A stretch of 51,972 nucleotides of DNA, taken from Gammaproteobacteria bacterium. GTDB lineage: Bacteria; Pseudomonadota; Gammaproteobacteria; Steroidobacterales; Steroidobacteraceae. Numbering within the stretch: position 1 is the first letter of the stretch; every line of letters begins with the position of its first letter. The stretch spans positions 1-51,972 of the forward strand of contig JAQGOC010000262.1 in assembly GCA_028293805.1 (NCBI GenBank). Direction: 5' to 3'. Below, piece by piece: positions 17,504-25,678 of the stretch. A model generated the notes under the pieces. The model did no database searches and had not been told where the DNA came from. It worked only from the letters and a program-made list of their open reading frames with translations. The position numbers were made by a program, and so were the translations under genes.

Positions 17504-18170
17504 TGAGCCTGGTACAGGCTCGTCCGGGCTGCCTTTCAGGCCTGCAATTCGCAGTGTTCTGTTTTGCTCGTGCTACATCTACTCGCCACACGGCGGCGGT
17601 ATCGGTTCCGCGAGCGCTCGGCTGCTCTGCCTGAGGCTGAAATCGAGTGACGCCGGGTGGTTGCCGAGCGTTGTACGCGAGGTATACGAGCAAGTGCTCC
17701 GGAACGGAGCATTCGATGGGTTGTTCGCGAATGAGGCGGTCCTTGTGCCTGTGCCTGGCAGCGCACCTTCCGCAGGAGCACCGTGGGCCGCGGAGCGGCT
17801 TGCCGTCGCTTTGCATGGCATCGGTCTCGGAAAGTCGGTCTGGGAGGGTGTTCGTCGCCGCGTCGCCGTCCGAAAGTCCGCAACTGCCAACAACGCCGAG
17901 CGGCCGACGGTAAAGCAACACTACGAGTCCTTTGCAGCAGTGCGCCCGGCGCTCGCGCCTGAACGGATTGTCCTCGTCGATGACGTCATCACAAAAGGGC
18001 GGACTATTTTTGCTGCAGCCACACGCCTGCATGAGGCGCTTCCAAACGCCGACATCAGAGCGTTTGCACTCATCCGAACGATGGGATTTCTTCCCGACGT
18101 GGCGCAGCCCCTGGAGCCATGTCAGGGCTTCGTGACATGGTCCGGAGGCGACGCGCGGCGAAACCCTTGA
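17442..18170 (+). CDS. orphan phosphoribosyltransferase-fold protein (ComF/PRTase-like)
   Basis: A PRTase-fold protein whose core (about 17570 onward) starts CSCYIYSPHGGGI, continues with ANEAVLVPVPGSAPSAGAPW and ends with the PRPP-binding loop IVLVDDVITKGRTI (V-D-D-V followed by T-K-G-R-T). The usual hydrophobic-DD-T-G signature of type I PRTases is intact. Similar orphan PRTases occur in accessory DNA; their substrate is unknown. The start is uncertain: the frame opens in the relaxase tail, with an ATG at 17442 and no good ribosome site, and no ATG/GTG/TTG just before the core. A non-standard start or a small frameshift is possible. It is the last gene in line with the transfer operon. Confidence 0.65.
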   Translation: MIAAVTDGRPRVDRITTTNCNEPGTGSSGLPFRPAIRSVLFCSCYIYSPHGGGIGSASARLLCLRLKSSDAGWLPSVVREVYEQVLRNGAFDGLFANEAVLVPVPGSAPSAGAPWAAERLAVALHGIGLGKSVWEGVRRRVAVRKSATANNAERPTVKQHYESFAAVRPALAPERIVLVDDVITKGRTIFAAATRLHEALPNADIRAFALIRTMGFLPDVAQPLEPCQGFVTWSGGDARRNP

Positions 18171-18192
18171 TCTGGCGCGGGACGAGCAGCGG

Positions 18193-19026
18193 CTATGGCA
18201 GGGTGACGTTATAGCTCAGCATCGCGCCACCCTCGACGGGAACGACCATCAGTGAGGAATCCACCGTGTCGCCGGCCGAGTGATAGGTTCGGTGCATGAC
18301 GAAGTGCGCCGTTGACGCGCCCAGGGCGGCGCCCGCAACCGTGTCGGATAGCCAGTGCGCGTTGTGCTTGAGCCGTTCGTATCCCGTAAAGCCGGCGATG
18401 CCGTAACCCAGAAAACGCCGTGCCCAGCGATAGTCATCGTTCCCCGACTCGGCCAGGACGGTGCCGATCGCGAATGCCGCCGTGACATGCAGCGAGGGAA
18501 ATGAAGAGCCGCTCTTGCGCCACTTGTTGGGGTCGGTGGTCTGATCGGGGCGCTGGCGGCCCGCTGCGAATTTCAGGGCATAGTTCGTGACCGTGCTCAG
18601 CCCGGCCGCTTCCGCCATTGCCCACGCCTCCCGGCGTCCGTCGTTCTCATCGATCAGGTTGGCATACAGCCAGGTTCCGGCCAACACCGCGGCGCCGGGG
18701 ATCGCATCCTGCAGATCCTTGGTGCTCTTGGTGTCGAGCGGTGCACTCGAGTCCTTGGTGAAATGGGTGCGCACCTGCGTGTCGTAATGATGAGCCGCGG
18801 CGATGGCCGCGAGCGTTCCGCCGAAGTACGCCCAATTCTTGCCGTCCCAATGCAGCGGGGCGGTGAAGTAATCCTTGATGTCGAGCATCAATTTGCTGGG
18901 CTTGCTTTCTTCCTCCTGATCGACCTGTGCTGCATCATCTCGCGCCTGCGCCGATACCATGGCGGAGTTCAATATGAAACCGACCGTCCCCAGTACGATC
19001 GCCGACTGTCTGCATAGCTGTCGCAA
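18193..19026 (-). CDS. PAP2-family membrane-associated phosphatase
   Basis: A 277-residue protein with a cleavable-looking signal (residues 1-28, ending VSAQA) and the acid phosphatase/PAP2 signature: motif 1 KFAAGRQRP (152-160), motif 2 SFPSLH (H180) and motif 3 around R218...H224...D228 (ERLKHNAHWLSD). In PAP2 enzymes the motif 2 and motif 3 histidines carry the phosphoryl transfer. The mature protein probably acts in the periplasm on a lipid phosphate or pyrophosphate. It begins 5 bases after the M14 carboxypeptidase and is the third gene of the aruH-led minus-strand operon. Functional linkage is not evident. Confidence 0.88.
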   Translation of the reverse strand: MRQLCRQSAIVLGTVGFILNSAMVSAQARDDAAQVDQEEESKPSKLMLDIKDYFTAPLHWDGKNWAYFGGTLAAIAAAHHYDTQVRTHFTKDSSAPLDTKSTKDLQDAIPGAAVLAGTWLYANLIDENDGRREAWAMAEAAGLSTVTNYALKFAAGRQRPDQTTDPNKWRKSGSSFPSLHVTAAFAIGTVLAESGNDDYRWARRFLGYGIAGFTGYERLKHNAHWLSDTVAGAALGASTAHFVMHRTYHSAGDTVDSSLMVVPVEGGAMLSYNVTLP

Positions 19027-19031
19027 CTTCT

Positions 19032-20789
19032 TTACCCCTGTGTCGGCGTGGCCGACGCAAGCAATTCATCAACACGAAACACCGGATACAGATTGTACCG
19101 GCCATCCCAGGACGAGTGACGCCGCAGGAAGAACTCCAGGCGCGCGCTCGGGCTCGCGGCGAAGGCCGCATCCTCCCGCAGGCGCAGCTCGAATTCGGCT
19201 CGCAACTGCGGGTTCTGCTCGAGCATTTCGCGCGCGATCTGCTCTGCGACGTACGGCTCCATGTGCTCTTTTTGCTCGAAGCACGCGTTGAAGAAGCCCC
19301 ACGCGGCGAACGAGTCCGGCGCTTGCGGTTCCAGCAGCGCCATCAGGAGGCGCGCCTTCGGTTGCGCAATCGGCACGAACAGCGCCCCGGCGGCGATGTC
19401 GTGCGTCTCGCGGGCCCAACCGCCGTCGCAGTGGGCTCGCATGCGACCCTCGAAAGGCGCCGTTGAGAAGGCTACTCGTGTTGCGCGGAACACCTGCGCT
19501 TGCACCTTCTCCACTACCCCGCGAACGGGCTCAAACGAAATGCCATGCAAGGCGAGCTTCGCTCCGATCTCCCGCGTATAGGCCGGCGGCACGACATAGC
19601 CGCCGAGCGGTGCCTGCACGACAAGCGAGGCCTCCACACGGCCGCGGTATGGGACCTTCCAGATCTGCGGAGTGGTCGGATCGTAAACGGTAACCCGTTC
19701 GCCCGAAATCTTTGACGGCTTGCGGGTATACGCATAGCCGCGGAATTCAATCACCTCGGCGCTGCTCGCGTCCGACTCCTCCGACATTGCGCCGGCCGCC
19801 GCCGGCTCACGCCATCCGGAGGTGTAGTCGAGTGTTACGTTCGAGCCGCCGATCATGGCTGCTGCGGCGTCCGCCAGGCGTGACTGCTCCTGCCATCTGG
19901 CGCCATGTGAGCCGACGAGTTCAGCAAGGCCCACAATCGTGTTACGAGTCACCCGGATGCGCTTGGCGTAGCCCTTCCATGAATGAGTCTCCACGAGCAC
20001 CGTGAATCGGTTGCGTTGTGGAAAGTACCCCGTAGAAAAGCGGGGCGAGTAGACGGTCAGCAGAAACCCAGAGGCCGGGTCGTCCGTCCTCGCGAGATCC
20101 GGGTAAAAGGGCAGGGGTAGCGAGTCCTGTGCCGCGAGCTTGTCGATCAACGCATCCCGAAGCTCGCGTCCGCTGGCGAAGAGCTGGGGATCACCCTGGT
20201 TGATCGGCTCCGCCTGAAGCGAAATGTCGGGTTCGAAGTCCGCGCCGTCGGTCACGTGAATATCGGCGCAGACGAGCGGATCCCATTCGCGTAGCAGCGC
20301 CAGCATCGCCTGCATTTCAGGCGCATCGGCCTTCGTGTAGTCGCGATTGAGATTCAGGTTCTGGGCAGTGGTGCGCCAGCCGGTCTCCTCGGGGCCGTTC
20401 TGGTTCGGCCGGTTCCAGCGCCCGAAGCGTTCATGGCCATCGACGTTGAAGGCCGGAACAAAGAGAACGGCGATGCGCTCGAGGATGCCGGGCGCGGCGG
20501 CCCCGCTCAGCAGCTCTCGCAGAGCGATGAATCCCCCGTCCTTGCCATCGCTCTCGCCAGGGTGGATCCCGCCCTGGATCATGAGCACCGGCACTTTGCG
20601 TGGATCGGCAAGCGACACGATGAGCGCCAGCATCGGCCGCCCTTCCGCCGATCGCCCGTATTCGATGCATCGGACGGCGTCCGGCCACTGCAGCGCGAAG
20701 GCTTTGCACAGGCGCTCGACCTCATCGATTCGTCCGGTCCTGCGGAAGCCGGACTCCTCCGCCACCGTGGTCAAGGTCTGATCTGCCAT
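19032..20789 (-). CDS. M14-family zinc carboxypeptidase
   Basis: A 585-residue peptidase. The catalytic domain covers about residues 25-300: GGIHPGESDGKDGG carries the His and Glu zinc ligands, LNLNRDYTK contains the substrate-binding Asn-Arg, DIHVTDGAD the third zinc His, and VLVETHSWKGY the probable catalytic Glu. The C-terminal half (300-585) is a less conserved beta-rich extension seen in long M14 peptidases. No clear signal peptide at this start (ATG 20789, MADQTLTTVAEESGF); an in-frame upstream start would add 15 residues. It lies 60 bases after aruH and 5 bases before the PAP2 gene. Peptide release of arginine would fit the locus, but this is inference. Confidence 0.85.
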   Translation of the reverse strand: MADQTLTTVAEESGFRRTGRIDEVERLCKAFALQWPDAVRCIEYGRSAEGRPMLALIVSLADPRKVPVLMIQGGIHPGESDGKDGGFIALRELLSGAAAPGILERIAVLFVPAFNVDGHERFGRWNRPNQNGPEETGWRTTAQNLNLNRDYTKADAPEMQAMLALLREWDPLVCADIHVTDGADFEPDISLQAEPINQGDPQLFASGRELRDALIDKLAAQDSLPLPFYPDLARTDDPASGFLLTVYSPRFSTGYFPQRNRFTVLVETHSWKGYAKRIRVTRNTIVGLAELVGSHGARWQEQSRLADAAAAMIGGSNVTLDYTSGWREPAAAGAMSEESDASSAEVIEFRGYAYTRKPSKISGERVTVYDPTTPQIWKVPYRGRVEASLVVQAPLGGYVVPPAYTREIGAKLALHGISFEPVRGVVEKVQAQVFRATRVAFSTAPFEGRMRAHCDGGWARETHDIAAGALFVPIAQPKARLLMALLEPQAPDSFAAWGFFNACFEQKEHMEPYVAEQIAREMLEQNPQLRAEFELRLREDAAFAASPSARLEFFLRRHSSWDGRYNLYPVFRVDELLASATPTQG

Positions 20790-20849
20790 GGGGGCGGATT
20801 CTACGGGAATTCGACCGTCGGCGAGGGTTCCCATGCTACGCGCGCCGCT

Positions 20850-22040
20850 TCAAAGAGCGTTGCGCGTTGTTCGCAGGTTCGCGAGATCCGCTTGGCAAAA
20901 CTCGCGGATGCGGTCGCACGCGGCGTCGATCGTCGCCTCATCCGTAGCGAAGCACACGCGCACGAAGTGAGCCGTCTGCTGCCCGAAAGCAGCGCCATCC
21001 AATACCGAAACCTTGCGGCGCTCGTATAGAGCGCGCATGAACTCATACCCGGACAGACCGGTGCCGCTCACGTCGACCAACATGAACATCCCCGCTTGCG
21101 GAGCACTCACGCGCAGGCCCGGAACGTCTTGCAAACCGGCGACGAAACGCTCGCGCCGGATATCGCAATACTCGCGGATGCGGCGTTCCGCCTCCGGCGC
21201 GATCGACAACGCGGTGAGCGCGGCGTCCTGAATGAAGCCGGGAAGGCCGAAGAGCATGCACATGGACAATGATTCGGCATGTGCGGCGAGCTCACGGGGC
21301 CCCACGAGCCAGCCGGCGCGAAAGCCCGGCATGGAATGCGATTTCGACAAGCTGCCTATCGTCACGACCCGATCGGGCAGATGGGAGGCCAGGCTCGGAA
21401 CTCTCCCTCCCGGCGCGAGCCCAGCGTAGACCTCGTCGGAGACGAGCCAGAGGTCATGTTGGCGCGCGATGTTGCCAATGGCGGCAAGCTCCGACTCGCT
21501 GAGAATGACGCCGCTCGGGTTGTTGGGCGTGGCCCAGAAGATTGCTCGCGTGCGCGGCGTGAGAAGTGCATTGAGCGCAGCCAGATCGGGCCGAAGACCA
21601 GGACCCGTAGGCGCCCGCAGGAGCCGGGCCCCGGAGACTTCAATGGTCGCCGGGTAGGTCGGATACATGGGGTCGAACGTGATGACCTCATCACCGGGGC
21701 CGGCCAGGCACAGTGACGCGACGAACAGCGCGTTCTGCGCACCGGCAAAATACACCACGTTGGCGGACTCGGCAGGCTGCCCACTGCGGGTCGTGTGAGC
21801 TTTTGCGATTGCTTCCCGAAGCGCATCCCGCCCGGGCGCCGGAGTGTAGTGCGTATCACCGGATCGGAGCCGTTCCACGGCCCGCTCGATGACGGCCTCG
21901 GGTGTGCCGATATCCGGATCGCCGATGCTGAGGATGATTACGTCTTCGCCGCGATTGCGCGCCGCCGAGGCTTCATAATGGGTACGCCACGCGTCCGCAC
22001 CCTCGCCACTGATCCGCTTTACCAGGGAAGAAAACTTCAT
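20850..22040 (-). CDS. aruH: PLP-dependent aminotransferase, arginine-pyruvate transaminase (AruH)-like
   Basis: A 396-residue fold-type I aminotransferase. N-terminal blocks SGEGADAWRTHYEA and LSIGDPDIGTPE, the PLP-binding NNPSGV and SDEVYAGL, and the Schiff-base lysine in SLSKSHSMPGFRAGW (K233) follow the AruH pattern closely, including the GPREL.AH.ESL.MCMLFGLPGFIQDAA stretch. AruH turns L-arginine plus pyruvate into 2-ketoarginine plus alanine. The neighbours support arginine use: arginase and ornithine cyclodeaminase lie 1 kb away, and a fragment of the downstream enzyme AruI sits directly beside it. It leads an operon with M14 and PAP2 genes. Without assays, a related amino acid aminotransferase is possible. 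Confidence 0.75.
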   Translation of the reverse strand: MKFSSLVKRISGEGADAWRTHYEASAARNRGEDVIILSIGDPDIGTPEAVIERAVERLRSGDTHYTPAPGRDALREAIAKAHTTRSGQPAESANVVYFAGAQNALFVASLCLAGPGDEVITFDPMYPTYPATIEVSGARLLRAPTGPGLRPDLAALNALLTPRTRAIFWATPNNPSGVILSESELAAIGNIARQHDLWLVSDEVYAGLAPGGRVPSLASHLPDRVVTIGSLSKSHSMPGFRAGWLVGPRELAAHAESLSMCMLFGLPGFIQDAALTALSIAPEAERRIREYCDIRRERFVAGLQDVPGLRVSAPQAGMFMLVDVSGTGLSGYEFMRALYERRKVSVLDGAAFGQQTAHFVRVCFATDEATIDAACDRIREFCQADLANLRTTRNAL

Positions 22041-22079
22041 GTGCCGACTTTGCGTGCGTTGTTCAACTATTGCAACTTC

Positions 22080-22310
22080 ATGAGCTCAACCCCGGACAGT
22101 TGGCCGCCAGTCGATGCGTTGCTCGGCCCTAACGGAATCCAAACGGTGTTTGGCATCCCGGGCGTGCATACGCTCGAGCTACCGCGGAATTGCGGCCGCT
22201 GGTATCCGCCACGTGCTTGTGCGCCACGAGCGGAATGCCGGCTTCGCCGCAGACGGGTATGCGCGGCAAGGGGAAGACCGGCCGCGGCCTGCGATTCGTG
22301 CATCCACGCT
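22080..22310 (+). pseudogene. decayed N-terminal fragment of a ThDP-dependent decarboxylase (AruI-like)
   Basis: Reading from the ATG at 22080, the frame gives VDALLGPNGIQTVFGIPGVH and TLEL, then homology jumps to another frame (YRGIAAAGIRHVLVRHERNA then GFAADGYAR). Together these spell the opening of acetolactate-synthase-like ThDP enzymes of the AruI type, including the RHE catalytic glutamate. A 1- or 2-base indel after CTCGAGCTA breaks the frame, another shift is likely after GYAR, and nothing of the remaining ~450 residues follows. It is divergent from aruH by 39 bases. The likely reading is a relic of aruI, the 2-ketoarginine decarboxylase. About 230 bp remain. Confidence 0.7.
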
Positions 22311-22320
22311 CGATCTGAAG

Positions 22321-22740
22321 TTACTTGAAGGTCGAGAGCAGCAGACTGGTTTCACTCTGCGAGATGCCTTCCACCAACCGGATCCTCGCGAGCACGCGAT
22401 CGAAGGCTTCGAGACTGTCGGCGCGTAGCTCGACAACGATGTCCCAGCGTCCGTTCGTACTGTGCAGTGTTGTGACCGCCGGGTCACCGCGCAACGCCTT
22501 GATCACGGCATCGACCCGATTGCCCTCGACGGCCACCGTCATCAACGCCCGGATGCGGTGCTCTTCGATGGCCGGCTTCAGCCGCACCGTGTAGCTCGCT
22601 ATCGTGCCGTCGGATTCGAGTCGGGCCATGCGGTTCTGCACCGTGCCGCGAGAGACCCGGAGGGCTTTCGCGAGCGCGGCCACCGAAGTCCGGGCGTCAT
22701 TGCGTAGGATCGAAATGAGCTGGCGGTCGATGTCGTCCAC
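22321..22740 (-). CDS. Lrp/AsnC-family transcriptional regulator
   Basis: A 139-residue regulator: N-terminal winged helix (MDDIDRQLISILRNDARTSV; LAKALRVSRGTVQNRMARLE) and a C-terminal RAM/effector domain beginning ALMTVAVEGNRVDAVIKAL and including the TNGRWDIVVELRADSLEAFD block. Such proteins sense amino acids and control their catabolism. It is transcribed away from ornithine cyclodeaminase, with a 182-bp shared promoter region, so control of the ocd-rocF operon (and perhaps itself) is the natural inference. Regulation of aruH is possible too. Confidence 0.9.
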   Translation of the reverse strand: MDDIDRQLISILRNDARTSVAALAKALRVSRGTVQNRMARLESDGTIASYTVRLKPAIEEHRIRALMTVAVEGNRVDAVIKALRGDPAVTTLHSTNGRWDIVVELRADSLEAFDRVLARIRLVEGISQSETSLLLSTFK

Positions 22741-22922
22741 TGCAGCGGTCCCCCCTTGAAGGCCTACATTGTAGCCGAAACGCCAGTTCGGGCTGCCACT
22801 TTGTACATCTTATTGGACTTTATAGGCAGTCTTCTGGCTATTCTTTGGCGTTGCCGCGCAACACCATGTTCGCTTAGCGGCCCTGCTCCAGGAAGCGGAC
22901 CGCTCCCACCGGAGAGAGCGAT

Positions 22923-23993
22923 ATGGTCGACTTCATTGGTATCGAGCGAGTGCAGGAGCTCGTCGGCCGCCTGGGCCCGGCGCGCTTCATCGAGGAGCTG
23001 GCGGGCGAAATCGAGGCGGATTATCTGCGCTGGCGCGAGTTCGAGAAGTCGGCGCGGCATGCGACCCATTCTCCGGTCGGGGTGATCGAGCTCATGCCGG
23101 CCTGCGACGGGCAGTTGTACGCCTTCAAGTATGTCAACGGACATCCAAAAAACACGGCCGTTGGTTTGTTGACCGTGACGGCGTTCGGTGTGCTGTCGGA
23201 TGTCGCGACCGGGTATCCACTGCTTTTGTCCGAGCTGACGGTGACGACTGCGCTGCGCACGGCAGCAACATCGGCTCTGGCAGCGCGCCGCATGGCGCGA
23301 CCGGACAGCCGTGTCATGGCCCTGATCGGCAATGGTGCGCAAAGCGAATTCCAGACGATCGCGTTTCACCAGATGATCGGCATTCGTGAGGTGCGTCTCT
23401 ACGATACAGATCGGGCGGCGACGGACAAGCTGGAGCGGAATCTTGCGGCATTGAGCCTAACTGGCCTGCGTGTCGTACGGTGTGCGTCGGCCGCCGCGGC
23501 TGTAGAGGGCGCCGATATCGTCACGACCGCTACGGCAGACAAGTGCAATGCCGTCATTCTCACGCCGCGGATGATCAGTGCAGGCATGCATTTGAATGCA
23601 GTCGGCGGCGATTGTCCCGGCAAGACCGAATTGCACCCTGACATTCTGCGCCGCCCCGACGTGCGCGTGGTGGTGGAATTCGAGCCGCAGTCGCGGATCG
23701 AAGGCGAGATTCAACAGATGGAGCCCGAGTTTGCCGTGACCGAGCTGACGGACGTGCTCACGGGCCGCAGGCCCGGGCGGCAGAACGATCGCGAAGTCAC
23801 CATTTTCGATTCGGTCGGGTTTGCGCTGGAGGACTTCTCCTCGCTGCGTTACCTGCGACGGATTCATCAGGAGCAGCGTGGCTCCCATCAGCAGATTGAC
23901 CTCGTGCCCGATCTAGACAATCCCAAGGATCTGTTCGCGTTGTTGACGCGTGAGCCCAGCGCATCCGCACGACCGGCAGCGGTGTTCGCTTGA
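22923..23993 (+). CDS. ocd: ornithine cyclodeaminase
   Basis: A 356-residue NAD-dependent enzyme of the OCD/mu-crystallin family that turns L-ornithine into L-proline and ammonia. Landmarks are FKYVNGHPKN, the LLLSELTVTTALRTAATSAL block, the Rossmann signature VMALIGNGAQSEFQ (about 136-149), the GGDCPGKTELHPDIL stretch with the catalytic aspartate, and VTIFDSVGFALEDFSSL. The intact enzyme matches the long bacterial OCD class. Upstream, TTGGAC (22813) is followed 17 bases later by GGCTAT, a weak promoter guess. Its stop overlaps the arginase start (TTGA), so arginase then OCD would convert arginine to proline through ornithine. Confidence 0.92.
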   Translation: MVDFIGIERVQELVGRLGPARFIEELAGEIEADYLRWREFEKSARHATHSPVGVIELMPACDGQLYAFKYVNGHPKNTAVGLLTVTAFGVLSDVATGYPLLLSELTVTTALRTAATSALAARRMARPDSRVMALIGNGAQSEFQTIAFHQMIGIREVRLYDTDRAATDKLERNLAALSLTGLRVVRCASAAAAVEGADIVTTATADKCNAVILTPRMISAGMHLNAVGGDCPGKTELHPDILRRPDVRVVVEFEPQSRIEGEIQQMEPEFAVTELTDVLTGRRPGRQNDREVTIFDSVGFALEDFSSLRYLRRIHQEQRGSHQQIDLVPDLDNPKDLFALLTREPSASARPAAVFA

Positions 23994-24970
23994 ACGCGGT
24001 ACGGCAAGCCAGTCTCATCGGCGCGCCCACGGACATCGGAGCCGGCGATCGCGGCGCTTCGATGGGCCCGGAGGCGTTGCGGGTCGCGGGTTTGCAAGCG
24101 GCGCTGCAAGAGCGCGGCCTGGATGTTTTCGATCTCGGTAACCTGGCCGGGCCGCCGAACCCGTGGCAGCCGCCGCGGGACGGGTACCGGCACCTGCCGC
24201 AAGTCGAGGAGTGGAACCGATCGGTGCACGAGGCCGTGTTGACGGAATTGCGACTGAACCGGCTGCCGATTCTGCTCGGTGGCGATCATTGCCTCAGCAT
24301 CGGATCCATCAGCGCCGTGGCGAGACGGTGTCGGGAGGAGGGCAAAAAGCTTCGTGTGTTGTGGCTGGATGCGCACGCGGATTTCAACACCTGCGAGCTG
24401 TCCCCGAGCGGGAATATCCATGGCATGCCACTGGCGTGTCTGTGCGGGTTCGGACCGCGTGAGCTGGTGGAGATCGGTGGGCCGGGTCCCGCGATCGCTC
24501 CGTCCTGCGTGCGTCAGGTCGGCATCCGCAGTGTCGATGCCGGCGAAAAGCGGTTCGTGCATGAGCAGGGCCTCGATGTGTTCGACATGCGTCACATAGA
24601 CGAGATGGGCATGCGCCAGACGATGGAGCACGCGCTTGCCGGGCTCGACAGCGATACGCATCTGCACGTCAGCTTTGACGTCGATTTCCTCGATCCCGAT
24701 ATTGCTCCCGGAGTCGGGACGACCGTGCCCGGCGGCCCGACTTATCGCGAGGCGCAGCTGTGCATGGAAATGATCGCCGATACTCATCGGCTGGCATCGC
24801 TGGACATCGTCGAGCTCAATCCGGCCTTCGACGTGCGAAACAGGACTGCTGCGCTCGCGGTCGACCTCATCGCATCGCTGTTCGGGAAAAGCACGCTCGT
24901 GCGGCGGCCGGTCTGGCAGCCCGCCGAACCGCTGGCATGCCGAAGCGCAGTCGCGGACGTGGCTTTCTAG
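23990..24970 (+). CDS. rocF: arginase
   Basis: A 326-residue manganese ureohydrolase giving ornithine and urea. The opening ASLIGAPTDIGAGDRGASMG is typical of arginase, and the metal ligands are present: H in LLGGDHCLSIGS, DAHADFNT, and D-x-D in SFDVDFLDPDIAPGVGT, with the conserved VELNP near the end. The start is TTG overlapping the stop of ocd, a strong sign of translational coupling. The enzyme supplies ornithine to OCD. No urease gene is visible in the window, so urea use cannot be judged. Confidence 0.94.
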   Translation: MNAVRQASLIGAPTDIGAGDRGASMGPEALRVAGLQAALQERGLDVFDLGNLAGPPNPWQPPRDGYRHLPQVEEWNRSVHEAVLTELRLNRLPILLGGDHCLSIGSISAVARRCREEGKKLRVLWLDAHADFNTCELSPSGNIHGMPLACLCGFGPRELVEIGGPGPAIAPSCVRQVGIRSVDAGEKRFVHEQGLDVFDMRHIDEMGMRQTMEHALAGLDSDTHLHVSFDVDFLDPDIAPGVGTTVPGGPTYREAQLCMEMIADTHRLASLDIVELNPAFDVRNRTAALAVDLIASLFGKSTLVRRPVWQPAEPLACRSAVADVAF

Positions 24971-25140
24971 GGAACGTCTTTCTAGCGAGGCCTCTTCAGC
25001 GGACGCCGGTTTCCAAGGGCGCCGGGAGCGGAGGTGCTTTCCTGGCTGCGCCCTTTGCTGCCTTTGATCCCATGGACATGAAAACCACACAGGGGCTTGG
25101 GTAAACTACGCTCACCCGGGATTGCGAGCGAGATTGAGGC

Positions 25141-25668
25141 ATGAGCATGTCATTGCGTGACCAGCTGATTCAGGCTGGTCTGGGCACCAAGAAGCAGGTC
25201 AAGGACACTTCCAAAGGCCAGCGGCCGCGGTCGCGGCACCAGCCGGAGCAGGTTTCGGCGGAAAAGCTCGCGGCTAGCCAGGCGCAGGCCGCGAAGAACG
25301 CACGCGATCAGGAGCTGAATCGCCGGCAGCAGGAGAAGGCGGCGGCGAAAGCCCGTCGCGCGCAGGTCAAGCAGCTCATCGAGCAGCACCGTCTGCCGCC
25401 CGTCACGAGCGAGGAATATTTTAATTTCGCCGATGGGACGAGATTGGCACGGCTGGCGGTGACACCACCATTGCGTGAGCAGCTCATCCACGGCAAGGCC
25501 GTTATCGTTCGCTACGAGGGCCACTACGCTGTCGTACCGGAGGCCGCCGTCGAGCGCATCCGCGAGCGCGACGAGCACGCGATCGTGCCTTATGTAGCTC
25601 CCGCGGAAACCGTCGATCAAGACGATCCCTACAAGGACTTCGTGGTACCTGACGATCTGGTGTGGTGA
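25141..25668 (+). CDS. DUF2058 domain-containing protein (YaiL-like)
   Basis: A 175-residue protein with the DUF2058 opening SLRDQLIQAGLGTKKQVK, a long charged Gln/Lys/Ala helix over about 35-80, and a C-terminal folded part with EEYFNFADGTRLARLAVTPP and YVAPAETVDQDDPYKDFVVP. The family is widespread in gammaproteobacteria; a role in nucleic-acid or ribosome-associated processes is often guessed but unproven. GAG-containing Shine-Dalgarno sequence precedes the ATG. It stands alone before the M28 peptidase and supports a gammaproteobacterial host. Confidence 0.88.
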   Translation: MSMSLRDQLIQAGLGTKKQVKDTSKGQRPRSRHQPEQVSAEKLAASQAQAAKNARDQELNRRQQEKAAAKARRAQVKQLIEQHRLPPVTSEEYFNFADGTRLARLAVTPPLREQLIHGKAVIVRYEGHYAVVPEAAVERIRERDEHAIVPYVAPAETVDQDDPYKDFVVPDDLVW

Positions 25669-25678
25669 GCGGGCTCTT

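Noticed and set aside
17933-17952. CAGTGCGCCCGG resembling a MOBQ nick core
   Set aside because: It lies inside the phosphoribosyltransferase coding sequence and lacks the adjoining inverted repeat of RSF1010-type oriT.
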